Shown: in pieces, positions 32,742 to 43,806 of the stretch
Layout: each line of letters begins with the position of its first letter
How positions within the stretch are numbered: the first letter of the stretch is position 1
Assembly: GCA_047967505.1 (NCBI GenBank)
Contig: CM106539.1
DNA: 64,000 nucleotides
Source of the DNA: Dipteris shenzhenensis
Taxonomy: Eukaryota; Polypodiophyta; Polypodiopsida; Gleicheniales
Reading direction: 5' to 3' (one strand)
Program-made: the position numbers and the translations under genes
The notes under the pieces: model-generated
Told to the model about the DNA's origin: nothing
The model's database searches: none
What the model saw: the letters and a program-made list of their open reading frames with translations, nothing else

Positions 32742-34580
32742 ATGCTACTCATGCCACTAATATGTCACTTGGTAGCATGGAAGCTAGATAAGAAGAATTT
32801 TGGCTTTGCAGACAAAAGCAGAATCGAACTGCAAAAACTAGCACCGGAACTAGAATTAAAGAAGGTTAAGGTGGATCCTTCCACAACAAAGATGGCCACC
32901 AGAAGCCAAGGAAGAGAGAGAGAGAGACGAAGCCGCAACAGCAAAGACAACGGAAGAATTAAAGAAACAACAAGAAGAAGAGGCAGCACAGAAATGGAGA
33001 GAGATAGCTGAACAGCAAAGGAAAGAAAAAGCAGCGAAAGAGGCAAGGAAAGAACGGGAGAAACAAAAGGGCAAATAAAAAATGCAGGAAGAGCCATTTG
33101 TTCCAGATGAACCGGAGTTAGAAATGCACCAGCCCATCCCAACCCCCCAGGATATTAACACTGATCGACTTAACAGTCTCTTGCTAACCTCGATACTAAT
33201 GCAAACCATGAGGGCAAGGGCGGAGGAACAGGGGCAGGAAGACTGCCTTTAAGGCATTAGAAGCAATGGCCACAACATCATCTGATAATTACAAAGATGA
33301 TGCAACATACGAGCAGTATAAGGCTCAACATTTGAACGTACCAAAGAGGGAAAGGAACTTCTTAAAGAACTTGATCCACTTTCAAACGATTGGACTGTAG
33401 ATTTTTGAACGCAACCAAAGTCAATTGCAGCAGCTCCAAGCCAGAATCAGGGATCAGGAAGAAATGGAAAAGGCTTTAAAAGTGTCCTTGACAAAAGAAA
33501 AAGTACTGTTGGAACAACAACTAAGGGAAGCACAGAAAGAAAGCAGGAAAACCAAGGAAGCGATGCAGCCACAATCCGCAGGTTAGAAGAAGAGAAAGAA
33601 GAGCTCATCAGAACAAAGGATATTATTATAGAAGAGCACATCCAGTAGGCCTATCAAACCAATATGGACCTACATCGCAGAACCACAGGGCTGGAGCAAG
33701 CGTTCCAGCAAAGGGAACAACTGCTAAGACAAAGGGACTAGCAGATCCGGGAACTGGAAGAAGTCCCAAAAATTCCAGTGTCTCCAGATGATCAGCTCGA
33801 AAATGAGCACAGAATTATAATGGCTGTAGCTCCGAAATACCGAACGGTGGACCAGACGCTAACATACTACTTCAATGCCATTGCAGCCTCCTCTGTACAA
33901 TATTCCATTGACCTCACACAGCCTCTTCCCCCCCTACAATTCACCACCCTCCTCAAGAAGCACACATACTTCACTCACCCAATTTTTGCCATGTCCGAGG
34001 TGATTTATGCCTCAAGGACCAAACGGAAATCTACCAACTCCCCATCCACCCCATAGTGCTCAATTTCCGTTCATGGTAAAGGTGCATTCAAGAGTCGAAT
34101 GACTTCCCACCCACTGAACCGGTAATGGAGCTATCCAAACCAGTTGACTTGCCGGATTATCCATATCCGCAAGATCAGATTTTTGAAATTTTGGATGCAG
34201 ACCCGAGGGTGAATGGAGGCACGGCAGTGCTACCAATTTTTGCTAGATCAAGGGGTGACACAGTATAACCCCCTTGGTATAATCATTTTGTATAATCATG
34301 TATATGAGTGCCTTAGCACTATGTACACAAGCTACATGAATAATTATGATACCTCACACGTGGCGTATCCAGAAGGCCAAAATCTAGAGGAGCAGCAGGC
34401 CGAATGGGCCATTTTTGCCACCTTACAACCCCCTCTAGAAGACCTCACTACCCCTCTCACCCACCGTATCAAAGTTGCCCCAGAAGCTCTTCATACCTAC
34501 CCCACCAAAAATATTCCTTCATCTCTCTTCCGTACCTCCACCACTGCCAAAATATCCTTAACGCCACTGCCAACATAGTT
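32742..34580 (+). pseudogene. broken coiled-coil protein of unknown function
   Basis: Several consecutive frames on one strand read as one protein. A long Glu/Lys/Arg/Gln-rich helix (32900-33080, then 33400-33780) has heptad-like words such as EELKKQQEEEAAQKWREIAE and RRLEEEKEELIRTKD. A globular stretch follows (33778-34056), with VDQTLTYYFNAIAASS and PPLQFTTLLKKHTYFTHP, and another (34213-34578), with YQFLLDQGVTQYNPLGIII. Frame changes lie near 32915 (in a GA run), 33250, 33560 and 34060. Several stops are TAG between Gln or Asp codons. I recognise no family. It follows gypsy G in the same direction, so it may be an extra element frame, the gag region of a neighbouring element, or a captured host gene. 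Confidence 0.45.
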
Positions 34581-34780
34581 GGAATGTCCTCATCAATTGG
34601 ATCACGAGTGTATACACACATTTCTACGAATGTATACATGCATCTACTTCATACTGATATGTATTGATGTAGTTAAAAAAGAGATGTGTGATAGGATGTA
34701 CTCAAGTCTAGTTAGCCTCATAAAGTATGCACTTCATGATGCATGATGCACACAAATGCTTTTCTTTTGGTAGATAACCA

Positions 34781-35765
34781 TGGATCCGGGTTCTTCATCC
34801 AATCCATTTGCATACGACACTTGGATCATGGAAATGCTAGCTCATTTTGGGTGCCACCCTAGCCCAATTGAGCTTACAGAGTATATGTATGCCCATCCCT
34901 CTCCCAGATTCCCTCTGGTATGGTCATCCCGCTCTTGAGTGCCCATGTCACTCCACTTCCTTTTGTGCCTGCGAGTTCGGCGAGATGGCAAGCGTCTCCC
35001 CTCCCACCACCATCGAGGAGACATACCCCCTCCCAGACACACTCGTGCACCCCCTCCCAGGCACCGTCACATCACGGCTCACAGCCACCATCATGTACTC
35101 CCTCACAGCCACCATCACGCTCAGTGTCATGTCCACAATCACGTACACACTCCCCCAGTCGTGACTCCACCTGTAGTATGGAGTAGAGCAGACGTCGTAG
35201 TAGGGAGAGTGGGAGTGGAGGATGCAACAGGTGCTTTGGTGGGGGAAGTGGTAGGGCACGCGGTGAGAGAGGAGATAGAATGAGCGAAGGGAGGAGAGGG
35301 GTTAGAGGGGACAATGAGGGTGAGGAGGAGGTGAGAGAGGCAGGGGGAGAGATATATTACGATTTGATGGATAGGGGCGGGATAGTGATGGATGCGAAGG
35401 GGAAAGAGGTAATGGAATATATGCATGGGGTAGTTTCAAATTTGTATAGAAATTTTCATAAAATTCAAAGATCAAAATAGTCGATTAGTTGGGGAGGTCA
35501 TTGATGCTGTACATAGTCGGTACCCCAATTCCCCACATGCGACATTCTCGGATTTATGGGAAAGGATGCGAATAAGGGAGATCTTAAGTAATAAAAGATC
35601 TCGCAAAGGGTGGTGTGAAGAGCAGGCAGTACGTGGAGGCACGACGGATCTAGATGGAGACCATTGGATCTTCACATTTCGGATCTGGAGGCATCGAGTC
35701 GTGGGAGGCAAAGTATCTTGCCACCTTATTTGATTTACTACTTTCATTCATTCTATGATTGTTTT
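34781..35765 (+). pseudogene. unknown gene remnant with Ser/Arg and Gly-rich middle
   Basis: ATG at 34782 opens MDPGSSSNPFAYDTWIMEML and continues to about 34935. A frame rich in Ser, Pro, His and Arg (34920-35186) is followed, after a TAG, by a Gly/Arg/Glu-rich part and a folded-looking segment, GGIVMDAKGKEVMEYMHGVV (35370-35430). Another frame carries GEVIDAVHSRYPNSPHATFS and DLWERMRIREIL (35495-35590). The latter parts faintly recall accessory proteins of plant CACTA-type transposons, but I cannot show it. The putative element end at 36941 fits that idea. Confidence 0.35.
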
Positions 35766-35994
35766 AATCTTACAAATTGTGTTGATTATCTTATAGTGAT
35801 GGGTTATGGGGAGGGGGAGGAAGCCCATAGCCCACGAGACTACATATGCTTGCTGGCATAGCAGACGTGACACGTGGGCCCTCGTCAAAACTGAGGGATG
35901 TATTACGGATGCACAGCTTGAGATGGCCACGAGACCGTACAATTGATAGGTACTTGAAACCTCTAAAGGAATGACTTTGGCTTATTGAATTATT

Positions 35995-36027
35995 ACACAC
36001 ACACACACGCACACACACACACACACG
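35995..36027. repeat. (AC)n microsatellite
   Basis: ACACACAC interrupted once by a G, about 33 bases, between the unknown gene remnant and the next short frame. Confidence 0.95.
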
Positions 36028-36029
36028 AT

Positions 36030-36227
36030 ATCTTATTTGAACGAGCACAAGCTGCTACTGCACTTGCTGATGCTCTTCCTGTTGATGATCCACCCGCTGC
36101 CACTACCGCCGCTGCTACTCCTACTGGACATGAACAACAAGGTGAGCACTACTCATCGGACATGTATACCGATGTGAGCTCATATGATCATGGAGGGAGC
36201 AACTCATCATCATCTGAGTCTGAGTAG
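36030..36227 (+). pseudogene. Ala/Thr- and Ser-rich C-terminal fragment
   Basis: The frame after the microsatellite reads FERAQAATALADALPVDDPP, then an Ala/Thr stretch, and ends in a Ser/Asp/Glu-rich tail (GGSNSSSSESE) with TAG at 36225-36227. Such acidic Ser-rich ends occur in several plant transposases, but no domain is present. It may be the end of the gene remnant to its left. Confidence 0.3.
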
Positions 36228-36263
36228 TACTCGGACTAGTATCATCTCCGTATTGAGGACGTG

Positions 36264-36420
36264 GTTGTATATATATTTTTGTAATTGAAGCCATGGGCTT
36301 TCTTAGACAAACCAATTTGATTTTGTATATATTTGTTTGTAATTGAAGCCATGGGCTACTTCAGCATATGGACTCCCTTGTATATATGTTTTTGTAAATG
36401 AAAGCCATGGGCTTATTTCA
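36264..36420. repeat. three-unit repeat, about 57 bp period
   Basis: GTATATAT...TTTGTAATTGAAGCCATGGGCT occurs three times, with GCCATGGGCT at about 36290, 36348 and 36404. The units differ by small changes. Confidence 0.75.
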
Positions 36421-36566
36421 ACACACATAAAATTTCGATAGTATTGCATTCATGTCTATCTTGAATCGTGTATTGATAATATAACCACTTATCATAATTT
36501 GATGTCGTTCTTGAATCGTGTATTGACAATGCACAAAATGCTCTTCGTGTATGGTGCAATGCACCC

Positions 36567-36652
36567 AAAAAAAATCCAGAGAGTGCTATTGGTTGCTAGA
36601 ATGCTAGAAAAGCATTCAGGGACCCAATAGCGCTCTCTGGATTTTTTATTTT
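36567..36652. repeat. 86-bp hairpin with near-perfect arms
   Basis: The left arm 36567-36605 (AAATCCAGAGAGTGCTATTGG...) pairs with the right arm 36611-36652 (...CCAATAGCGCTCTCTGGATTT) around a five-base loop. Only a few mismatches are seen. The size fits a small MITE or a miRNA-like precursor. Confidence 0.8.
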
Positions 36653-36788
36653 TGCTCTCTGTTCGTGTGTATATACATGTAAACTTTGTACAGAGATGCA
36701 TGTATGTGCACGGAACATCTCGTTAGGAATGAGTGTATCGTTAGGAATGAGTGTATCGATGCAACAAAACTGGTAAAACACGTGTATA

Positions 36789-36941
36789 AGCCCATGTATC
36801 AGTGCATCTGACGGGGATCATACACATGCTTTTACACGCATGTCTGTGGCCGCGATGATACATGCGCTGATATACGGGCCTGCTACTTTTTTTCATCATT
36901 TTTCATGGCTAGCAGTGTGGGTATGAGGCCGATCCCTTGTA
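36789..36941 (+). mobile_element. possible 3' end of a CACTA-type transposon
   Basis: An imperfect inverted repeat (GCCCATGTATCAGTGCAT at 36789 with ATGCGCTGATATACGGGC at 36864-36881) lies near a CCTTGTAGTG sequence ending at 36941. CACTA elements end in the reverse complement of CACTACAAG and have such subterminal repeats. No matching CACTA start was found to the left, so this is a hypothesis. Confidence 0.35.
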
Positions 36942-37860
36942 GTGTTTATTTATGTTCCATCACGCTGATTTAGGACAAGCCCATAATTGGTATTTGAGCT
37001 GAACCAGATCGGGTATATGTTGCATTGTGATTGTAGCATCGAGTTGGTTTAGGAGATTTTATTTAGAATTCAAACAACTAAATCTAAGCAAAAACAATCG
37101 ATGCACTAGTTAGGACACCCCCTAACCTATGTTGAGTCAAGTAGGTTGTCCCATCCATTTTTTGCAAATGTCCTTGTTTGGAGAAACTCTCATGTTATCA
37201 TGCTTGTACAACATCACTAGAGCAATGACTTTTGCACTTAGGTTGTCTTTTCTTTTCTTGTGCTCTATTGAAAACCAATGACTTTTCATATATGTATCAT
37301 CGTACATTGCTTTTACTCAGCTTCCAACCACTGGAGCCACGTTGGACCTTTTGATTTACAAATCTCTGACATTGCGTCCAAGCCGTTTCTTCTTTGTTTC
37401 CCTCTTTGTGGCTAGCTGATCTAAGTTATGCACCCCTTTCACTTTTTATAGGCCAATCTCTCAGGTTGGAAAGGAACGTCTCTTACGCGTGCAACTCGTG
37501 AGATGTTGGTAGGGTTGACACTCTTTGACTTGCAAGGTAAAGCTTATGTTGGCACTAGACTGCTATTCGTTTGATTGTCTTCATGTTGCTTTTGTGAATT
37601 CTCCCACTAATCGATTGATGACAACTTGTGTTCTTTGCTCCAAGGGTTTGAGTGTGTCCATCTACAACTGCTTTGTGTTGCTGCTTTGCAAGGAGTCTTT
37701 TGTCTTTATGTTTATTCTCCCTTTTGCACATGCATTGCAAATGTGCCTTTAGTTTTTGCTTTGAGCTTGCTTCCTCATTCGTGCCATTTCTTTTCTCATC
37801 TTGCAATCTTCTCCTTGTGCCTTGACTAGGCTTTTCAGCTTTCCTATCTCCCCACCTTCG
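36942..37860. other. no recognised gene
   Basis: Plus-strand frames at 37525-37829 are Cys/Leu/Phe-rich without a motif, and a Lys-rich minus-strand frame covers the same bases. Neither is convincing. Confidence 0.4.
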
Positions 37861-37899
37861 TCTGCTTCACTTGCAAGCCATTAAGAACTACATATTGCC

Positions 37900-38180
37900 A
37901 TTACAATGGAGATAGAGCAGCTAGCTTATGAGGTGAGCAATAGAGACCACTGAGCTAGTGAGGCCAAAAAAGCAAAGCGATGAAGAAAAATCAAAGCCAT
38001 GAGGAGAGATACCCTCAAGCTAGTGAGGTGACCAAAGCAAAGAAGAAAATTCACCAGATTGAAGAAGACAATGCTAAACCAAATTGTGCAGCTTGTAAGG
38101 TGGGGGATGAGCTGCATCTTGCCATGGAGATGATCAAGCAAAAACCAACTAGTTGGTGAGGTGAGCAAAGAAAAGAAGAT
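37900..38180 (+). pseudogene. short repetitive Lys/Glu-rich fragment
   Basis: The words GCTAGTGAGGTGA and AGCAAAGAA recur at 37930, 38020 and 38155. The plus strand reads, in pieces, as a charged helical protein (EVTKAKKKIHQIEEDNA). It may be part of an old coiled-coil gene or only a repeat. Confidence 0.25.
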
Positions 38181-40100
38181 GTATGATAGAGCAAAGAAAA
38201 GATAAACAATATACCATTTCCTGAGCGAAAGTTGGAAGGGGTCAAAATATGTAGTCTCAAGTCATTTTTTATCATCATAAAACTCAATATTTTTTCAATA
38301 AATATGTAAGATTACATAAAATATTGATGTATATATATAGCTATAGACATAGTTTTATATCATGTCCAAGTGGTCACTTATTTTATGACTAAAAAATCCT
38401 TTTTTTCCTCTTTTACCATTAGATAGATCTTGAAATTTTGAGAAACTTCTTTTCTTATAAGTCCTCAAATTGAGCTAAGAGCATTTCATGAACCCTTACT
38501 TGTAGCGGCTCTAAGGTTATTCCACTAAAGGAATATGCTTTGGAAAGCTATCTCTGATGGTATTTTGCCAACAAAATACCCTTTGAGGGCCTCCAAAGAA
38601 TGGGTCATAACTTTTGCTCCTTAGCTCGAATTGTGGAGATGTAAAAAGGGGAAATGCTCAAAATTTCATAATCTATCCATTGATGGATTCAAATTATAGT
38701 TTTAAGATATTTAAAATGATAATATTGGGGATTTAAATATGCATATTAGAGTTGAAGCTTCCCTTGAATTTCTCCCTACTTCATAACATGATAGGGAGGG
38801 GTACAATAAGGCCCACATTCCCTTAAATGTGATTACTTTGGAGAATTAGTAATGTTTCCAAAATGCATCAGATTTGATAATTTAGTAGATTTTAATTTAT
38901 GATCGATTATAATGGCTTTAAATATGAGGGATTTCAATATATCTTTCCTACCCATCCATGGAATATGGTTTAGATAGATAAATGAAATATTTTAAACACT
39001 TCCAACATGGAATTAAAGCCCAAGGGAAATTCTTTTAAATCCTTTGAATTACTATATTCCTATAGAGGAATATGGTAGAGAGTGATTAGTAAGTTATTCT
39101 AGAGGTTTCACTCTTTGTTCATATATAGATAATGTTATCTAAATATATGGGGGTCAAAATCATAAATAAGTAAGCATATGGCTCAATAAATGAGATATCA
39201 AGAAATAAATGTATATTTCTTCAAGAAATATAGTACCATGGTTGGAGCCAAAAAGTATCACTTGGACTTTTTTGTTCATGAGCTTTTGCTTGGAAATTGT
39301 GTGCATTCCAATTTACCTTGAAAACTTCTAAGTGGGAGCCAAGAGGTCTTGACATAGTCGGCTATAGCAAGGCTATAGCTGATGGTCAAAGCATGGTAGG
39401 GTTAGTCCTTTATTCTAAATATTTGCTAGAGCAATAGGCATGCAAATTTGAAATTTTGTTGACTATTGAAATTTTCAAACTCCATGGTTTCCCCACTCTT
39501 GCGATACAAGTCAGCAAATTCTTTCTCTCAAGCAAATGCAATGTGGCCTAAAATTCTTCAAAATGCATGTAGGCCAAAGGACACGATGTCGATTTTGATA
39601 CAATACATTGTGAATCCTTATGAGTGACACAAAAAGGAATAGGAGGGGAAAAAAAGCAATGCAAAATCGTAAATAATGATGGAGTTATTAATAGATCTTT
39701 GCACATGAAAATTGCACATTTTCAATTTCTTCCATTTGAGGGTGAATCAAGATATAAATATCACCAATTGTCATGTTTCAAGACCACATTGCACTAGCTA
39801 GTGGGAATTCCATATATTCAATCCATTTTGGTTTTCATCAAGCCAAAAAAAGGTTACGGAGCATGCCCTTAAATGGCTATGAAAAATTTTAGCATGACAT
39901 TGGAGACCCCTTAAACCATACTAGATGTTCACAATTTGATGTGTCCTTTGGTTGTGGATAAAATCAAGTAGCGTAATTTAGTATGATTACTTGGTTGCAT
40001 GTATGTGTAGAACAAGTTTTTGATGTTTTTGCACAAATTTTGACAACATATGCTATGTAGAGCACATGCCTCGCATGCCACATAGAACTTGTAACAGTTT
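38181..40100. other. AT-rich stretch, nothing recognised
   Basis: Nearly 2 kb without a frame of note, repeat or known motif. Confidence 0.45.
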
Positions 40101-40199
40101 GATAATATGATTATAAATTTATTTTTGTATTTTCTTAGTCTCATCTCAAATATTGGAATATGTACTACTACATGGATGCCAAGTTTGTTAAAATCTATT

Positions 40200-40375
40200 G
40201 AGCAATGCACAAGTTGTAAAAATTGGATGCTCACAGGAAGAGAGAGAAGGCCTTGTGTGGTGGCAGCTATTGCCTGCCTAATCTTCATTTTTTCCTTTAT
40301 GTATATATATCTCATGATGGGTATGTAATAACCCAATATACATGGCTTCAAGCATAGGAGCCTTTATCCCTAACA
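40200..40375 (-). mobile_element. 3' LTR of copia element F, outer end uncertain
   Basis: The plus strand ends ATCCCTAACA at 40375, directly before a minus-strand polypurine tract, so on the minus strand the LTR begins TGTTAGGGAT. The inverted ends TGTTAG...CTAACA match the 5' LTR border at 43043. The far end was not located; 40200 is a working limit. Confidence 0.55.
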
Positions 40376-40389
40376 ACCTCCCACTTAAA
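40376..40389 (-). promoter_or_regulatory. polypurine tract of copia element F
   Basis: On the minus strand TTTAAGTGGGAGGT precedes the LTR start. It is the same tract as at 739-750, suggesting that elements A and F are related. Confidence 0.65.
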
Positions 40390-40439
40390 GGCCAATGTGC
40401 CTCTAAGCAAGAAAAATCAATGGACATACTATCCAACAC

Positions 40440-41350
40440 CCATCATAACGTGCAAACCTCTTAGATGCTAGACCCTTCATCAGAAAGTTTGCAAGATTGT
40501 CATCTGTATGCACCTTGACAAGCTCAAGCCACTCGTCCTCAAGTACCTCTCTGATGAAATGATACTTTACTTCTATGTGCTTGGTATTTGCATGAAAGAC
40601 TGGAGTTCATGCTAGCTGTATAGCACTCATATTGTCACTATGCAATGCCAGAGTACCCACTGTGACTCCCAAATCTCCCACTAGCCGACTAAGCTAAATA
40701 GCTTCCTTGCAAGCCTCAATGCTGACAAGATACTAGCCAATCTTGTCAGATCATGCCCTTGGTGCCTGTTTTAAGCCATATAAGGCTTTGCATAGCCTTC
40801 ATACAAAATTGGGGTGTGCATTATCCTCATATCCTTGTGGTTGTGTCATATAAACTTCATCTTGCAAAATCACCTTGCAAGAAGGCATTCCTAACATCCA
40901 TTTGGTGCAATGACAATCCTTGTGCTGAATCCTGTGCAATTACTACTCTCATAATTGCCATCCTTGCAACTAGGCTAAACATCTCTTCATAGTCAATGCC
41001 ACAAGTTTGTGCATATCCCTTGGTAGCTAGCCTTGCCTTGTACCTACTTACATACCCATGAGCATTGTGCTTTATCTTGTAAACCAACTTGCATCCCCAA
41101 TAGCCCTCTTATCATATGGCAATGGTACTAGATTTAGCCCAAATGTGTAAGGGCAATCCTACGTGCTGCCTCATGCTCCTTGCATGCTCCATGATTGTTC
41201 TATTCATCCTTTTGACACACCATTTTCCTGTGGTGTCCTTGGAGTTGTCTTTTCTCTAGAATTCCATTGTATGCACAATACTTTTTGGATTCTTTGCTGT
41301 AGTACTTACATACATTATCAGAGTCGAGACACTTCACCTTTTTACTTGTC
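40440..41350 (-). pseudogene. copia F reverse transcriptase joined to RNase H by deletion
   Basis: On the minus strand RT starts near 41090 with MVYKIKHNAHGYVSRYKARL, continues through YAQTCGIDYEEMFSLVARMA and LHQMDVRNAFLQGDF (40865), then ALYGLKQAPRA near 40760. It then passes at once into the RNase H tail (EACKEAI near 40715, KHIEVKYHFIRE near 40560). The YVDD box and most of RNase H that should lie between are absent, which is roughly 1 kb missing. Stops also occur in the tail. The RNase H tail resembles that of element A. Confidence 0.8.
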
Positions 41351-41355
41351 TCATT

Positions 41356-41640
41356 CTAGGCTTTCCATTTCTTGAATGTTTCAAATGCATCATATATTCT
41401 CTGAATGCAATAAACCCATATTTTTGTAGTTGCATAATCAATGAATGTGACATAATAGTGAGATCCACCAAGAGATGAATCATCTGTAGGACCCCATACA
41501 TCAAAATGCACAAGCTCTAGTTTTTCATTCTTCTTTTGCTTTCCAACCTTAAGGAAATGTACTCTTTTATGTTTTCCCAATTGTCACATAATTCCAAATC
41601 GACTTGCTTCAATCTCGCAATAGTTTCCTTGAGTGGAGAA
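41356..41640 (-). pseudogene. copia F integrase fragment
   Basis: Minus-strand frame with GKHKRVHFLKVGKQKKNEKL, then LVHFDVWGPTDDSSLGGSHY and YYVTFIDYATTKIWVYCI, the entry of the copia integrase core with its first catalytic Asp. The second and third acidic motifs are missing, because sequence from about 41100 to 41350 goes directly towards RT. Integrase is therefore also shortened. Confidence 0.75.
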
Positions 41641-42942
41641 TTTGCATCCCCTTCTCACTCATATGCCCAAGTCTATGATGCCATAAAATTGTATCTGCAT
41701 TTGTAGAAGCCAAAGCAATATTGGAGCAAACATTACCACTAGTACATAAATACAACGTACCAATTTTCTCTCTTTGCTAATACCAAAGATCCCTTGGTAA
41801 CCTTCCACGATTTTCTTGTGAGTGTTGTTGTGCAACCTTCACATCCAATTATCCTGACAAAATCAGATTTCTTCTTAAATTTCAAATATGCCTTACATGA
41901 TTCAGCATACATTGGTTTCCATTTTGTAGCTTTATCAACACCTTTCCTTTTTTCAACAACTTTAGATGCTTTATCATCACCCAAATACACATATCCAATG
42001 TCACCTTAGACATAAAATTGGAAATATTTTCTATGGGACGTAGCATGAAATGAAGCTCCTAAGTCTACCACCCAGGCATCATTGATATCGTCTAATGAAA
42101 GTATTAAGGCATCTTGCATGATAGTACCTGCTACATTTGCTTCTTGTATATTCTCATGCTATCCTTCTCCTTCCTTTTTCTTTCTCATCCAATAGTCTTG
42201 CTTCACATGTCCTTTCTTTCCACAATGCCAGCATTCCAAGTTAGCTTTTGATTTCGATTTGTTTCTCCTTGACTTATCAGGATTTCCTTGGTTCTTTCCT
42301 CCCTCCCTTTATCTTTTCTTGTTCTCAGTTCTCAAACCACTACTTGATGTTTCAATTGTGCTTTTCCTTCGCATTTCCTTGCTAAGGATAACCCCAACAA
42401 CATCATTAAACACTAATGTATTTTCACCAAAAACAGAGTTACTCATAGCCATGACCAAGCTATCCTAGCTTTTCAGCAATGAGCATAAAATTAAGAGAGC
42501 TCAAACCTCATCATCAAAATTTATTTGATATCGACCTTAGCTAGCTTGTAATTGAGTTGAACTTGTTCAAGTTACTTGCTACATAGCCACCTTCTGACAT
42601 CTTGAAATTAAACAAACGTTTCATGAGAAATACCTTGTTGGAAGCTAACAGTTTTTCATACAATGTATTTAGTGTCTTCATCAAATCCTTTGTTGTCCTT
42701 TGATCAGCGGTTGAAATCCACTGATGTAGCTAGACAAAATTGTATGGTTCCCAGTGCATTTTGAGTGCCTTTTTGCCAAGCACCTCCCATGATTTAGTTG
42801 TAATACTGACACACTTCTTTGTAATCTCGCCTTGTGGCAAGAATAGATCCTTTTGATATAGCTAATCTTTAATCTATATCTTCCATTGCTGGTAGTTCTT
42901 CCCATTGAACTTCTCAATTTTGAACTTTCCTTCTTTTTCCAT
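41641..42942 (-). pseudogene. copia F gag and protease region
   Basis: The minus-strand ATG is at 42940-42942 and opens MEKEGKFKIEKFNGKN, a classic copia gag start. The gag core follows with TAG stops at the Gln positions after QWKI and IKD (42850-42870). The zinc knuckle (42192-42233) reads CWHCGKKGHVKQD followed by Tyr, so its last Cys is lost. Downstream (41739-41990) comes a Lys-rich frame between gag and integrase where the protease should be, but no DSGA motif was recognised with certainty. Confidence 0.75.
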
Positions 42943-43028
42943 AGCTCCCGTTCGAACTAGAATATCTCCTTCCCAACAAGTCAATGGATGTTGCTCAACC
43001 CAGAGTAAATGCCTCTAGTTATAGGTAG

Positions 43029-43040
43029 GCTATGATACCA
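43029..43040 (-). promoter_or_regulatory. initiator-Met tRNA primer-binding site, copia F
   Basis: On the minus strand TGGTATCATAGC follows the LTR end by two bases. It differs from the usual TGGTATCAGAGC at one position. Confidence 0.75.
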
Positions 43041-43042
43041 AT

Positions 43043-43530
43043 TGTTAGGAGCAACGTGCTAGTGGAGCAACAATGTGAAGAAGATGATGCAGAAAGATAC
43101 AATGCAAAAGTTCACAAAATGGAAGAGAGAGCAAGACATAGATTTACGTGGTTCACCAAAGGTGGGCTACATCCACAGAGAAATAACTAAACTTCATTTT
43201 CTTATCCAAGAGACAAGCAAATACAAGCTACCGAGAGCTACAAAGTGAAACAACATGCCACCACACTCTCACATGTTCTCTACCACAAACAGCTATTCAT
43301 AACTTTTCTTACGAGAGCCAAAATTACCATAAATTTGCCACCAAATCAGCCGAAATCATCAGCCAATTTTAGTGTGATTTTTGGGTGTCGGCCCCCTTGG
43401 AACCCCCCGGTGACCTTGCCCACTCAAGTTGGCACAAAACACCATGGGTCCCAAGCCCAGCATAGAAACACCCTCTTCACAAGAGATCGGGCTCCACATA
43501 TAATAGTTTGCATCGAAAGCTGCCATTTCC
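43043..43530 (-). mobile_element. 5' LTR of copia element F, outer end uncertain
   Basis: The plus strand starts TGTTAGGAGC at 43043, next to the primer site. The other end must lie before about 43540, where copia coding sequence of another element begins on the same strand. The expected CTAACA terminus was not seen, so the LTR may be truncated. Confidence 0.5.
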
Positions 43531-43806
43531 TCATCCATGGTTACATCCTGATTTTCTCTTTCCTATTACTTCCTCAAAGCATGTAGGGTTAGATTCCTGT
43601 ATCACCTTTGTCATGTACGCATAATGATGGGCTATATATCCATCATATTTTAGCCTATCAACAACAAGGTATTTTACTCGTGTAGGTTTACGTAACACTG
43701 GCTCACTACCAAGTGTCTTTGAAGCATCCTTGCTTCTCCTTACACCAACTTGGTATTCCCAATTCCTCATCAAGGCTCTCTTTTCAAACACTTGATTCAC
43801 CATCAA
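43531..43806 (-). pseudogene. copia fragment: integrase-RT linker
   Basis: A 91-codon minus-strand frame has RKPTRVKYLVVDRLKYDGYI and YAYMTKVIQESNPTCFEEVI, the usual linker just before copia RT. No RT follows on its 3' side; element F's LTR begins instead. A copia RT piece lies at 44830-45145, on the wrong side for one intact element, so the region is scrambled or comes from two elements. Confidence 0.7.

Noticed and set aside
34842-35426. Several overlapping frames of 66-105 codons on both strands
   Set aside because: Composition-driven (Pro/His/Ser/Leu) opposite the Ser/Arg- and Gly-rich part of the plus-strand gene remnant.
40107-40351. Open frames of 73 and 140 codons on opposite strands beside the copia F LTR
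   Set aside because: They cover LTR and flank sequence and show no protein motif.
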